From assembly GCF_006494425.1 (NCBI RefSeq), contig NZ_VHIV01000007.1, positions 62,001 to 126,000 on the forward strand: DNA of 64,000 nucleotides. Reading direction: 5' to 3'. A program made the translations under genes and the position numbers. Position 1 is the first letter of the stretch, and every line of letters begins with the position of its first letter. The DNA comes from Bacillus dicomae (GTDB lineage Bacteria > Bacillota > Bacilli > Bacillales > Bacillaceae_G). This document shows, piece after piece, positions 42,036 to 51,333 of the stretch. A model generated the notes under the pieces. That model was not told the DNA's origin. It made no database searches and worked only from the letters and a program-made list of their open reading frames with translations.

Positions 42036-42836
42036 CTATATAACCTCAATCTTTCCATACTTCTCTATATCACCCGAAGTCGTATTCGCTAATTGATTTA
42101 AAAATTCAATTTGGAAACTACCAGGTCCTTTTTCTACTGTCTTAGCAGCTGCTAGTTCCGCGGCTACACCATAAAATGTTAACGCTGCTACAGATGCCTT
42201 TACATAATCCTTTTCTACCGCTACAAATGCTCCTATTACAGAAGTTAGTAAACAACCAGTTCCCGTAACTTTCGTTAAAATAGAGTGACCATTTCGAATA
42301 ACAATAGTTCGCTGCCCATCTGTAACAACATCTTCTTCTCCAGTAATTACTGCAACTGTATTTAGTTCATCTGCTGCCTGCTTTGCAATACTTACGACAT
42401 TACCATTTCCAGCACCAGTGTCTACCCCTTTAATTTCCCATCTCTCATTAATAACGTTCGCTATTTCAGCTGTATTACCGCGAATAATTGCTAATTCGAT
42501 TTCAGCCGGAATATGTCTCGCAACTTCTGTTCGATACGATGTTGCTCCTGCGCCAACTGGATCAAACAGCACCGGTACATCATTCGTATTAGCCGACTTA
42601 CCAGCAAGTAACATCGCTTCTACCTCGTCAGGACGAAGTGTACCCATGTTTAAAACAAGCGCCCCAGCAATGCTAGCCATTTCTGCTACTTCTTCTTTTG
42701 CATACGCCATTACAGGTGATGCTCCTAATGCTAATAAACCGTTAGCTGTAAAATTTGTTACAACAACATTTGTAATATTATGAACGAGCGGATTAGATTC
42801 TCTCACCAAATCTACTACTTTGCTAATTTCTTTCAT
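42036..42836 (-). CDS. thiM: Hydroxyethylthiazole kinase
   Basis: Phosphorylates the thiazole moiety for thiamine salvage. The 266-residue ribokinase-like protein has [20 protein letters not shown] (residues about 15-34), [27 protein letters not shown], and the catalytic [17 protein letters not shown] with the anion hole. The start is set at 42836 ([11 protein letters not shown]), with AAGGGTG upstream; the ATG at 42851 touches its AGGAG and is less likely. It is the first gene after the second TPP riboswitch. No thiC, thiD or thiG is nearby. Confidence 0.94.
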   Translation of the reverse strand: MKEISKVVDLVRESNPLVHNITNVVVTNFTANGLLALGASPVMAYAKEEVAEMASIAGALVLNMGTLRPDEVEAMLLAGKSANTNDVPVLFDPVGAGATSYRTEVARHIPAEIELAIIRGNTAEIANVINERWEIKGVDTGAGNGNVVSIAKQAADELNTVAVITGEEDVVTDGQRTIVIRNGHSILTKVTGTGCLLTSVIGAFVAVEKDYVKASVAALTFYGVAAELAAAKTVEKGPGSFQIEFLNQLANTTSGDIEKYGKIEVI

Positions 42837-42877
42837 ATTCACCCTTCTCATCTCCTAACTATAATGATGGGAGATAC

Positions 42878-42910
42878 ACAAAAAGACACTTTGCGCGTAC
42901 GCAAAGTGCC
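42878..42910 (-). terminator. Terminator in the thiM riboswitch leader
   Basis: CACTTTGCG-tacg-CGCAAAGTG hairpin followed on the minus strand by TCTTTTTGTG. Confidence 0.9.
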
Positions 42911-42928
42911 TGAACATGTGCTTTTACA

Positions 42929-43015
42929 CTTCTCCCTACGCTGGCATTATCCAACAGGTTCAAATGGTCAATGACGGAATAGTCATCCTCTCAGTTTGCA
43001 TCCACAAACTCCCTT
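42929..43015 (-). promoter_or_regulatory. TPP riboswitch of thiM-thiE
   Basis: On the minus strand GGGAG, ACTGAGAGGATGA, GAACCTGTTGGATAATGCC and AGCGTAGGGAG occur in THI-box order. The P3 arm is longer and the sequence differs from the riboswitch at 36574-36652, so it is not a recent copy. Confidence 0.97.
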
Positions 43016-43124
43016 GTGTTTATTATTCATCTACTTCAAAGTCTACTCTTATTCTAGTAAAATAACAAGTTCTTTACTTTTCTATTTAATATAGAAGCAA
43101 CTGATACAACAATAAGCATAAGTT

Positions 43125-43152
43125 AATCAGTGAAGGTTTTGTTCATTCCACT
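43125..43152 (-). repeat. Degenerate bcr1-like fragment
   Basis: AATCAGTGAAGGTTTTGTTC followed by ATTCCACT corresponds, on the opposite strand, to the terminal hairpin of the repeat at 11129-11284 with four changes. It lies in the 220-bp region between the thiM riboswitch and topB, which otherwise shows nothing clear. Confidence 0.4.
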
Positions 43153-43240
43153 AAAAACCGCTCAAATATGGAGCGAAACTGAATCTCAAGAAGATGTATG
43201 CTATAGTTAACGTATGGAAATTTGAAAGGATGTTTTTAAT

Positions 43241-45430
43241 ATGTCAAAAAGCGTTGTAATCGCTGAAAAACCTTCCGTTGCACGAGATATTGCGCGTGTA
43301 CTGAAGTGTGATAAAAAAGGAAACGGCTACCTTGAAGGTAGTAAATATATTGTAACTTGGGCTCTAGGTCATCTCGTTACATTAGCAGATCCAGAAAGCT
43401 ATGATGTGAAATATAAAAAGTGGAATTTAGAAGATTTACCGATGCTACCTGAGCGCTTGAAATTAACGGTTATTAAACAAACTGGTAAGCAGTTTAATGC
43501 TGTGAAAAGTCAGCTTCTTAGAAAAGATGTAAATGAAATTATTGTAGCGACAGATGCTGGTCGTGAGGGTGAATTAGTCGCACGCTGGATTATCGATAAA
43601 GTTAAACTGAATAAGCCCATTAAACGTTTATGGATTTCATCTGTTACTGATAAAGCAATTAAAGATGGTTTTGCAAATTTAAAACCAGGTAAGGCATATG
43701 ACAATTTATATGCTTCAGCAGTTGCACGTTCAGAAGCTGACTGGTATATCGGTCTTAACGCAACTCGAGCTTTAACAACTCGCTTTAATGCCCAGCTAAA
43801 CTGTGGTCGTGTGCAAACACCTACTGTCGCTATGATCGCTAGTCGTGAAGATGAAATAAAGAACTTCAAAGCTCAAACTTACTACGGCATTGAAGCACAA
43901 ACAACAAATCAATTAAAACTAACGTGGCAAGATGCAAATGGCAATAGCCGTAGTTTTAATAAAGAAAAAATTGATAGCATCGTAAAAGGTTTAGATAAAC
44001 AAAATGCCACTGTTATAGAAATTGATAAAAAGCAGAAGAAGTCATTCTCTCCTGGTCTTTACGATTTAACTGAATTGCAACGTGACGCAAATAAAAAGTT
44101 CGGTTACTCTGCGAAAGAAACATTGAATATTATGCAGAAATTGTATGAGCAACATAAAGTGCTAACGTACCCTCGTACAGATTCACGCTACATTTCATCC
44201 GATATCGTCGGGACACTTCCAGAGCGTCTAAAAGCATGTGGTGTTGGAGAATACCGTCCTTTAGCACATAAAGTATTACAAAAGCCTATCAAACCTAATA
44301 AATCATTTGTTGATGATAGTAAAGTAAGCGATCATCATGCGATTATTCCGACAGAAGGATACGTTAACTTTTCAGCATTCACAGATAAAGAACGCAAAAT
44401 TTATGATTTAGTTGTAAAACGTTTCTTAGCTGTTTTATTCCCAGCATTCGAATACGAACAACTAACGTTACGCACAAAAGTTGGCAATGAAACATTCATT
44501 GCACGCGGAAAAACGATTTTACATGCCGGTTGGAAGGAAGTATACGAAAATCGCTTTGAAGATGATGATGTAACTGATGACGTAAAAGAGCAGCTTTTAC
44601 CTCGCATCGAAAAAGGCGATACATTAACTGTAAAGTTACTTATGCAAACATCAGGTCAAACGAAAGCACCTGCACGCTTTAACGAAGCTACTTTACTTTC
44701 AGCAATGGAAAACCCTACAAAGTATATGGATACGCAAAATAAACAACTTGCCGATACGTTAAAATCAACTGGTGGATTAGGTACTGTAGCGACACGCGCT
44801 GATATTATCGACAAGCTATTCAATTCATTCTTAATTGAAAAACGTGGTAAAGATATTCACATTACTTCAAAAGGCCGTCAGTTACTTGATTTAGTGCCAG
44901 AAGAGTTAAAGTCACCTACACTAACTGGTGAGTGGGAACAAAAGCTCGAAGCAATTGCAAAAGGTAAACTGAAAAAAGAAGTATTCATTTCAGAAATGAA
45001 GAACTATACGAAAGAAATTGTTTCTGAAATTAAATCGAGTGATAAAAAATATAAACATGACAACATTTCAACTAAGTCTTGTCCAGACTGCGGTAAACCA
45101 ATGTTAGAAGTAAACGGCAAAAAAGGAAAGATGCTCGTTTGCCAAGATCGTGAATGTGGTCATCGTAAAAATGTATCTCGTACAACAAACGCTCGCTGTC
45201 CGCAATGTAAGAAGAAGTTAGAATTACGTGGTGAAGGTGCAGGACAAATCTTTGCATGTAAATGTGGCTATCGCGAAAAACTTTCCACATTCCAAGAGAG
45301 ACGTAAAAAAGAATCTGGAAACAAAGCCGATAAGCGCGATGTTCAAAAATATATGAAACAACAGAACAAAGAAGAAGAACCATTAAATAATCCGTTCGCA
45401 GAGGCATTAAAGAAATTAAAATTTGATTAA
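43241..45430 (+). CDS. topB: DNA topoisomerase III (type IA)
   Basis: Relaxes and decatenates DNA by single-strand passage. The 729-residue enzyme has a Toprim domain (1-135), active-site Tyr310 in VLTYPRTDSRYIS, GGLGTVATRADIIDKLF near 510, and two C-terminal zinc ribbons (CPDCGKPM with CQDRECGH, then CPQCKKKLEL with CKCGY). The Toprim acidic motif reads VATDAGREGE, with Gly where the second Asp of DXD is found in E. coli TopA; I recall this form in other Firmicute TopB proteins. AAAGGATG precedes the ATG. Single gene with terminator. Confidence 0.95.
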   Translation: MSKSVVIAEKPSVARDIARVLKCDKKGNGYLEGSKYIVTWALGHLVTLADPESYDVKYKKWNLEDLPMLPERLKLTVIKQTGKQFNAVKSQLLRKDVNEIIVATDAGREGELVARWIIDKVKLNKPIKRLWISSVTDKAIKDGFANLKPGKAYDNLYASAVARSEADWYIGLNATRALTTRFNAQLNCGRVQTPTVAMIASREDEIKNFKAQTYYGIEAQTTNQLKLTWQDANGNSRSFNKEKIDSIVKGLDKQNATVIEIDKKQKKSFSPGLYDLTELQRDANKKFGYSAKETLNIMQKLYEQHKVLTYPRTDSRYISSDIVGTLPERLKACGVGEYRPLAHKVLQKPIKPNKSFVDDSKVSDHHAIIPTEGYVNFSAFTDKERKIYDLVVKRFLAVLFPAFEYEQLTLRTKVGNETFIARGKTILHAGWKEVYENRFEDDDVTDDVKEQLLPRIEKGDTLTVKLLMQTSGQTKAPARFNEATLLSAMENPTKYMDTQNKQLADTLKSTGGLGTVATRADIIDKLFNSFLIEKRGKDIHITSKGRQLLDLVPEELKSPTLTGEWEQKLEAIAKGKLKKEVFISEMKNYTKEIVSEIKSSDKKYKHDNISTKSCPDCGKPMLEVNGKKGKMLVCQDRECGHRKNVSRTTNARCPQCKKKLELRGEGAGQIFACKCGYREKLSTFQERRKKESGNKADKRDVQKYMKQQNKEEEPLNNPFAEALKKLKFD

Positions 45431-45433
45431 AAC

Positions 45434-45468
45434 AAAAAGGTTCCTACCTCTATCGGTAGGAACCTTTT
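45434..45468. terminator. Bidirectional terminator between topB and yhgE
   Basis: AAAGGTTCCTACC-tctatc-GGTAGGAACCTTT, with A and T flanks. Confidence 0.93.
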
Positions 45469-45471
45469 ATG

Positions 45472-48387
45472 TTAGTGAATGATTTTACTTCCTTTTGCAT
45501 TCTCAACAAACTTTTCACTTGATTTGTTAATTGGTGTTTTCAATAATAACGCAGCAACAATCATAACTACTACGAAAGCACTTAACACAAGTAAATCTCG
45601 AGTTACGATATCCCATAGCATTCCACCTACTGTTTCACGAATTGCACTAATTGCGTATGTGAACGGTAAGAATGGATAAATTGCTTGGAAGAACGCTGGT
45701 GTCATTTGAATTGGGAATGTTCCGCCCGATCCTGCTACTTGCAATACAAGTAAAATGATCGCCATCGATTTCCCAACGTTTCCGAAAATAGAAACGAGTG
45801 AGTATACGATACAAACGAAGACTCCACCAATAAATAAACTAAATAACACAAACCAGAACTTATCGACTACGTACGTACCAAGTAAGAATATATCTCCCAT
45901 CGATACGATAAACGCTTGTGAAAGACCTATCGTTAAGAATGTTAATAAACGTCCGAAGTAAATTTCATGGCTCTTATAATTCGCGCCCTCTTCGTGTACT
46001 TCTACCGTTAATAATGAAACCATTAATAATGCGCCCACCCATAGTGCAAGCACTGTATAGAATGGTGACATTGCTGAACCGTAGTTCGGCATCGCAAATA
46101 ATTTATTCTCTTTTAAATTTACTGGATTCGCAAAGTAGTCACTTTGCTTTTCAACATCGTTTTTCAATAAGCGTATGATGTCTTTTATATCCTCTTCAGA
46201 TTCAAAATCACGAATTTTATTTGCTAAGTCTTTAATCTTTTTCTCAGTCTCCGGCATTTCAGCTTTAATGTCTGTTAATTTCTTTTTACCATCAACTAAG
46301 CCTTTTGATGAATCTTCTAGTAACTTTTTAACATCTGGAAGCTTTTTGTCTGCTTCTTTTAAAATTTGAGATGTGTTTTTAGACATCTCTTTTGTACGAG
46401 CAATTGCTTCATTAAAGTTTGGAACGATTTCTGAATCATATTTAGCTAAGATGTCACCTATTTGACCCGAAACATTTTTAGATACTTCATTAATACTCTC
46501 AATAACATCTGCCGCTGGTTTTTGACCTTTATTAATAGCGTCAATTCCTTTATCAGTTAAATCGATTCCTTTTTGAAAACCATCTTTTACTTTATTCAAT
46601 TTAGAAATCATGTTGTTCATGTTCTTATCACTATTTACATCTGCTAAAACTTTATTCGCATTTTCCATAACGGGAATCATATCGTTAACTAAATTTCGCC
46701 CCGCTTTGAACTGCCCATTTAAATCATTTAAAGCTACTTTTGTCGAATCTAGGCCGTTGACACCTTTATTATTTAAGTCTTCTCTCGCTTTTCCAAGCTC
46801 CGTTTTTAATCTGCTGTAATCATTTACAGCCTTATCATATTTTTCTCTACCATTGTCTAATATCTCATTAGTTTTGTTTATTTCTTGATTTAAATTCTGT
46901 TGCGCATTTCCAGCCTTATCTTTTAATTGTTCAGCCGTACTTACCGCTTTTTCAAAATCTGCTACGAACGTTGCATTATAATCTGCCTCCGCTTGGTTTA
47001 CCAAATTATTTATTGCATCTAACTTTTTATTAGTAGCATCTCTTACATCTTGTTTCACTTCTTGCCCTGTACCTATAATATTAGCGATATCTTTAACGCC
47101 GCCATTTGCATTTTCTATAGCTGATTTAAGATTCGTTAATTTATCTATTCGTTTTTGGAAGAAGTCTTTTCCAGAATCACTTGGTGCAGATTCTTTAAAT
47201 TTAGTAAAGACATCAATTAAATATGAAACACTATCCACACGACCTTGAAGATTCTCAGAAACCTTATTAAGATCTTGTTTCGCTTTTTCTGGGTCAAAAT
47301 TACCATTTTGTAACCCGTTTATAACTCCTTGTGCATAAGTTGTTCCAACACGTATTGAGCCGAATACATTATTTACAGTTTGATCAATATTTTTAGCAAT
47401 ATCTTTATACAATTGACCATTCACCTGCGGTAGTTCTGGTATCTGTGGAATAGTTATATCAGGCAACACCGGGAATGTAGCCGGATCTGGAAGTGCCAGA
47501 TTGAAATCAACAGATGGATTTTTTAAGAAATCCGTAATCGCCGCCGCACCATTCAAACCTGTTTGCATTGCAATTAGATTATTCTTAATAGTTCCCGGAG
47601 CACGATTCAATGTTCCATCGTTTCTCGCAAAGAATGCATCTAAACTCTTAAGTGTATCCTGCCCATCATTAATAACACTTTCTACAACTGGCAACTCTTT
47701 CTGCGCTACTTTCACAATATCTTCTGCTCGAGTCGCATCATCTAACGCCTTATCCATCAGTGTATTCATTTCTGGGAACTGCGCTTCTAGCTTAAAGACA
47801 AGATCTTTTACTTTCTCGATACTTGGTAAGTTTGTTTCTAAATCGATTCCAAGGTCATTGAAGATTTTAAAAATCTCACCGTTCGCTGTTTTAACAAAGT
47901 TTTTACTAATTTCTTCTGTAATACCTGATGCACCTTTTGCTGTAATTTTCGGCGCAATCGCATTTACCTTTTCATTTACATAGTAATCAAGTTCTGGCTT
48001 CTGCGGATTTTCATCCAGAACAGTTGCAATCTTTTTAGAGAAGTCTTTCGGGATTGTAATGCTTGCATAGTAATCCCCACGCTCAACTCCATAGATTGCC
48101 TGCTTTTCATCAACAAATTTCCAGCCAAGATTTTTGTTTTTCTTCAGAGAATCTACAATCTCGTCCCCGATATTGATATCTTTCCCTCTTAAATTAGACC
48201 CTGCATCTTGGTTAGAAACTGCAATGGGAACTTCTTTTGTATTTCCATATGGATCCCAAGAAGCTTTAATGTTAAACCATGCATATAACGATGGTAAAAT
48301 CATTAACCCTAAAACAATAACAATTGCAGCCCAATGTTTGGCTACATTCCGTAAATCTGTCTTATAAATACGCCAAATTTGTTTCAT
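45472..48387 (-). CDS. yhgE: YhgE/Pip family membrane protein
   Basis: A 971-residue protein of the phage-infection-protein (Pip)/YhgE family, with one membrane helix near the N-terminus (about 18-38), a long extracellular helical region (about 40-770) and five or six C-terminal membrane helices (ABC-2-like). DPYGNTKEVPIAVSNQDAGS (about 45-64) and the ending with MTPAFFQAIYPFLPFTYAIS are family marks. Relatives act as phage receptors (Lactococcus Pip) or as ESX secretion components (EsaA). The ATG at 48387 is preferred; a GTG at 48399 has no binding site. There is no ESX gene nearby, so secretion is not implied. Confidence 0.88.
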   Translation of the reverse strand: MKQIWRIYKTDLRNVAKHWAAIVIVLGLMILPSLYAWFNIKASWDPYGNTKEVPIAVSNQDAGSNLRGKDINIGDEIVDSLKKNKNLGWKFVDEKQAIYGVERGDYYASITIPKDFSKKIATVLDENPQKPELDYYVNEKVNAIAPKITAKGASGITEEISKNFVKTANGEIFKIFNDLGIDLETNLPSIEKVKDLVFKLEAQFPEMNTLMDKALDDATRAEDIVKVAQKELPVVESVINDGQDTLKSLDAFFARNDGTLNRAPGTIKNNLIAMQTGLNGAAAITDFLKNPSVDFNLALPDPATFPVLPDITIPQIPELPQVNGQLYKDIAKNIDQTVNNVFGSIRVGTTYAQGVINGLQNGNFDPEKAKQDLNKVSENLQGRVDSVSYLIDVFTKFKESAPSDSGKDFFQKRIDKLTNLKSAIENANGGVKDIANIIGTGQEVKQDVRDATNKKLDAINNLVNQAEADYNATFVADFEKAVSTAEQLKDKAGNAQQNLNQEINKTNEILDNGREKYDKAVNDYSRLKTELGKAREDLNNKGVNGLDSTKVALNDLNGQFKAGRNLVNDMIPVMENANKVLADVNSDKNMNNMISKLNKVKDGFQKGIDLTDKGIDAINKGQKPAADVIESINEVSKNVSGQIGDILAKYDSEIVPNFNEAIARTKEMSKNTSQILKEADKKLPDVKKLLEDSSKGLVDGKKKLTDIKAEMPETEKKIKDLANKIRDFESEEDIKDIIRLLKNDVEKQSDYFANPVNLKENKLFAMPNYGSAMSPFYTVLALWVGALLMVSLLTVEVHEEGANYKSHEIYFGRLLTFLTIGLSQAFIVSMGDIFLLGTYVVDKFWFVLFSLFIGGVFVCIVYSLVSIFGNVGKSMAIILLVLQVAGSGGTFPIQMTPAFFQAIYPFLPFTYAISAIRETVGGMLWDIVTRDLLVLSAFVVVMIVAALLLKTPINKSSEKFVENAKGSKIIH

Positions 48388-48506
48388 AGAAGTTATCACC
48401 TAATTATATATTTTTCCTTCTTTAGAAAATGATACATACATTTTGCAATTATATCACTTTCTACATCTTGGATTAACCAAAAACGAACTATTTTTTCCCA
48501 TTAACT

Positions 48507-48540
48507 TTAACTTACTACATTATATAACGAAGTAAGTCAA
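48507..48540. promoter_or_regulatory. Inverted repeat around the yhgE -10 box
   Basis: TTAACTTACT and AGTAAGTCAA (9 of 10 complementary) bracket a 14-bp centre containing TATAAT on the minus strand (48519-48524). The layout fits a TetR-type repressor; in B. subtilis a TetR gene (yhgD) adjoins yhgE, but none is present here. Confidence 0.6.
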
Positions 48541-48611
48541 AGTATGAATACAAAATGACCAAATCGGTTTTACATTCAATAATAACAAATATATAGGAAA
48601 TGTCATAAAAA

Positions 48612-48643
48612 ATACAAGTATTTTCTCTTGGAAATACTTGTAT
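48612..48643. terminator. Hairpin after the MapP-like gene, distal
   Basis: ACAAGTATTT-tctcttgg-AAATACTTGT, a second stem-loop beyond the main terminator; possibly a transcript end for either strand. Confidence 0.5.
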
Positions 48644-48650
48644 TCCTAAA

Positions 48651-48688
48651 AAAATCCTCACAGCTTTTTATCATCTGTGAGGATTTCT
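48651..48688 (-). terminator. Terminator of the MapP-like gene
   Basis: GAAATCCTCACAG on the minus strand pairs with CTGTGAGGATTTT, followed by a T-run. Confidence 0.88.
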
Positions 48689-48692
48689 TCTA

Positions 48693-49484
48693 TTATATAT
48701 CTACTTGTACTTCTACACCGAAATGATCTGAAATTACATTTCGGTTTGTACCATTAAAAATAACTTTTGAAGAACGAACTTTTTCACTTTGGTTACACAA
48801 TATTAGATCGATTCGCAAATTATGTTTATTTTTATCCCAACCAGCAATCTCACCTTGGACAGTTGTTCCTTCATCTTTCTCTATTGCTAGTTCATATGTG
48901 TCATACAAACTTTTTTGCATCATATATTCGTATCCTTCACCTTGCAAACGAGCGTTATTATTAAAATCACCCATTAAGAAGGAAAGTTCATTGCTATCTA
49001 CACGCTCCATCAAACGATTCACTTGATCTTTAAATGATTCTTCTTCATCATTCCACCAACCGAGGTGGCAAGAGTAAAACGTGATGTTCTTACCATTATA
49101 AGCAATTGTTGCACTTACAATTTTGCGTGTTTTCCAATACGTTGTATCCTTATTTTCTGAAATAAAGAACGTATCTTCTTTTACAACATTATGTTTCGTT
49201 AGAATCGCTAATCCTTCTTCATACACATCATAACCAATATGAGAGAAATCCCAAGTAATATTGTAATCTTTTACATGTAACGCTTTTAACTCTTCTAATA
49301 GTAAAAGTCCAAAATTATCTTCTTTCTTGTTATCGCATACATTTTTAGCACCTATCGACTGACTTACTTCTTGCAATGCGATAACATCGTACTCTTCTTC
49401 TTGAATGACTTTAGCAAGATATTTTATCTTTTCTATTTGATTCTCTTCTTGCCAAGAGTGACAGTTTAAAGTTAGCAATTTCAT
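48693..49484 (-). CDS. mapP: Endonuclease/exonuclease/phosphatase-fold protein, probable maltose 6'-phosphate phosphatase
   Basis: A 263-residue EEP-fold enzyme. Metal and catalytic residues are in place: LLTLNCHSW (3-11), IALQEVS with Glu, YSCHLGWW, FLMGDFNNNAR with Asp-Asn, and ISDHFGVEV with the closing Asp-His. It follows the PTS gene with no gap (stop and start four bases apart), so the two are coupled. In Enterococcus faecalis an EEP-type enzyme, MapP, dephosphorylates maltose 6'-phosphate delivered by the PTS; the present neighbours make that role likely. DNA cleavage is the less likely alternative. The ATG at 49484 is chosen over the GTG at 49496. Confidence 0.78.
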   Translation of the reverse strand: MKLLTLNCHSWQEENQIEKIKYLAKVIQEEEYDVIALQEVSQSIGAKNVCDNKKEDNFGLLLLEELKALHVKDYNITWDFSHIGYDVYEEGLAILTKHNVVKEDTFFISENKDTTYWKTRKIVSATIAYNGKNITFYSCHLGWWNDEEESFKDQVNRLMERVDSNELSFLMGDFNNNARLQGEGYEYMMQKSLYDTYELAIEKDEGTTVQGEIAGWDKNKHNLRIDLILCNQSEKVRSSKVIFNGTNRNVISDHFGVEVQVDI

Positions 49485-49488
49485 ATTA

Positions 49489-51126
49489 TTACGCACCTAA
49501 CATATCTTGAATGTCCGACTTTAATACGTCAGCTTTCGGACCATATACTGCTTGTACACCTTTATCTTTTACGATTAGTCCTAAAGCACCATTTTGTTTC
49601 CACTGTGCTTCTGGTGCAACAACATCTAAATCTTTTACTGTGACACGTAAACGTGTCATACAAGCATCTACGTCAGCGATATTTTCTTTTCCACCTAATA
49701 AATCAATAACTTTTGTTGCTAATGAACCATCTTGTACATTTCCTGTTCCTTCTGATGACTCATCTTCATTATCAATATAGTTACCTGCACGTCCTGGTGT
49801 TGGTAAGTTGAACTTTTTAATTAAGAAATTGAATAATGTAAAGTTCAGACCGAAGAATACTAATGAAACGATAACGAAATTGATTAAATCTCTAGTTAGT
49901 CCTGCATTAACCATCATCGGTGTACGAGTAATTAACTCAATAAATCCAAATGCGTGAACACGTAAATTGATTAAATCTGCTAATGCGAATGCAAGTCCTG
50001 TTGTAATTGCATATACAACATATAATACTGGAGCAATGAACATGAACATGAATTCAATTGGTTCTGTTACACCTGTTAAGAATACTGCTAATGCTGCTGA
50101 TAAGAACATTGGTTTATATTTTGCACGTTTTTCTTTATCAACATTACGGAACATCGCGAAAGCAATACCCATTAATGCTGCTGTTGAACCGATAACTTGT
50201 CCCGCTTTGAAACGAGCTGGTACAACATTATTTAATAGATCGTTATATGCTTTTGTATCTCCATTTGCTAATAAATTATTTAAATCTGTAATCCATGCAA
50301 GCCATAAAGGATCTTGTCCTGCTACAACTTGTCCAATTTTTGAGCCAGTTAACATTGTATATGTTCCACCTAGCTCTGTATAGTTCATCGGGATCGTTAA
50401 CATATGGTGTAAACCGAATGGTAATAGTAAACGCTCTAACGTTCCATATACAAATGGTGCAACAATTGGTGCACTATCCTTTGAAGCTGCAATCCAGCGA
50501 CCAAATTCATTTAATCCACTTTGGATGAATGGCCATAAAAGTGATAATACAATTGCAGTTACTGTAGACCAAACAATTACAACGAATGGTACGAATCGTT
50601 TTCCGTTAAAGAATGCTAATGCCTGTGGCAGTTTGTTATAGTTATAGTATTTATTATATAAAGTAGCTCCTAAGAAACCTGTGATAATCCCTACGAACAC
50701 TCCCATATTTAATGCTGGTGCACCAAGTACAGAAGTAAAATAATCTTTTACAATTAAATCCCCCGCTAATACTGAAGAAACTTTCGCTTTTGAATCCGCT
50801 AACATTTCAGCGTTTACGCCAAATATAGCTCCTGTAATTCTGTTTGTTAAGACGAATGCTAATAGTGCTGCAAATGCCCCACCTGCACGATCTTTCGCCC
50901 AAGATCCCCCAATTGCTACCGCGAATAAGATGTGTAGATTTGTAATAATTGCCCAACCGATGTCTTCCATTACGCGAGCGATTGTATGAACTGCGTTAAT
51001 ATCCCCAGCAGACATCCCAATTAACTTACCGATAGAAATCATTAAACCAGCTGCTGGCATTACAGCTACAACAACTAATAACGCTTTCCCGAACTTTTGC
51101 CAAAAATCAAAAGACGTAATTTTCAT
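49489..51126 (-). CDS. PTS EIICB transporter, maltose/glucose class
   Basis: A 545-residue membrane permease that imports and phosphorylates a glucoside, probably maltose. The EIIC domain (about 1-430) has ten or so membrane segments with GVTEPIEFMFMFIAPVLYVV and GLHHMLTIPMNYTELGG. The EIIB domain (about 465-545) has the phosphorylated Cys489 in DVDACMTRLRV. No EIIA domain, so it must borrow one, as other MalP/MalT-type systems do. Its own promoter carries three LacI/CcpA-type sites. Linked alpha-glucosidase and MapP-like genes support maltose over N-acetylglucosamine or glucose. Confidence 0.88.
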   Translation of the reverse strand: MKITSFDFWQKFGKALLVVVAVMPAAGLMISIGKLIGMSAGDINAVHTIARVMEDIGWAIITNLHILFAVAIGGSWAKDRAGGAFAALLAFVLTNRITGAIFGVNAEMLADSKAKVSSVLAGDLIVKDYFTSVLGAPALNMGVFVGIITGFLGATLYNKYYNYNKLPQALAFFNGKRFVPFVVIVWSTVTAIVLSLLWPFIQSGLNEFGRWIAASKDSAPIVAPFVYGTLERLLLPFGLHHMLTIPMNYTELGGTYTMLTGSKIGQVVAGQDPLWLAWITDLNNLLANGDTKAYNDLLNNVVPARFKAGQVIGSTAALMGIAFAMFRNVDKEKRAKYKPMFLSAALAVFLTGVTEPIEFMFMFIAPVLYVVYAITTGLAFALADLINLRVHAFGFIELITRTPMMVNAGLTRDLINFVIVSLVFFGLNFTLFNFLIKKFNLPTPGRAGNYIDNEDESSEGTGNVQDGSLATKVIDLLGGKENIADVDACMTRLRVTVKDLDVVAPEAQWKQNGALGLIVKDKGVQAVYGPKADVLKSDIQDMLGA

Positions 51127-51169
51127 CTGTTCTTCCTCCCCTTTATTTATAACAACATTAATGATTTAA

Positions 51170-51197
51170 AGTATAATTTCTGTTCCCTTTATGAAAA
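51170..51197 (-). promoter_or_regulatory. Promoter of the PTS-mapP operon
   Basis: On the minus strand -35 TTTTCA (51192-51197), 16-bp spacer, -10 TATACT (51170-51175). The -35 lies inside the first operator, so repressor binding would block polymerase. Confidence 0.55.
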
Positions 51198-51205
51198 CGA
51201 TTCCT
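51192..51205. promoter_or_regulatory. LacI/CcpA-type operator 1 of the PTS gene
   Basis: TGAAAACGATTCCT matches the cre consensus TGWAARCGYTWNCW at 13 of 14 positions. Confidence 0.65.
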
Positions 51206-51230
51206 TACGTCGCTTTATTTTTATCCTTTA

Positions 51231-51244
51231 CGCAACCGTTTTCA
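51231..51244. promoter_or_regulatory. LacI/CcpA-type operator 2 of the PTS gene
   Basis: Minus strand TGAAAACGGTTGCG, 12 of 14 cre positions. Confidence 0.55.
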
Positions 51245-51258
51245 TAAATCTATTTTAA

Positions 51259-51272
51259 TAAAAGCGTTTTCA
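51259..51272. promoter_or_regulatory. LacI/CcpA-type operator 3 of the PTS gene
   Basis: Minus strand TGAAAACGCTTTTA, 13 of 14 cre positions, furthest upstream. Confidence 0.6.
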
Positions 51273-51300
51273 CTTTGCAATAGAAATTTATTATTTTTCA

Positions 51301-51331
51301 TAAAAAAAGATGCTCTAAGAGCATCCTTTTT
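51301..51331 (-). terminator. Terminator of the alpha-glucosidase gene
   Basis: GATGCTC-taa-GAGCATC hairpin with seven T on the minus strand; it separates the glucosidase from the PTS gene. Confidence 0.88.
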
Positions 51332-51333
51332 TA

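Noticed and set aside
43510-43869. Minus-strand frame inside topB and similar shadows in the large genes
   Set aside because: They lie wholly inside well-supported genes and lack start signals and recognisable protein features.
45472-48387. ESX/type VII secretion locus because of the YhgE/EsaA resemblance
   Set aside because: No EssC, EsxA or WXG100 genes nearby; the gene stands alone.
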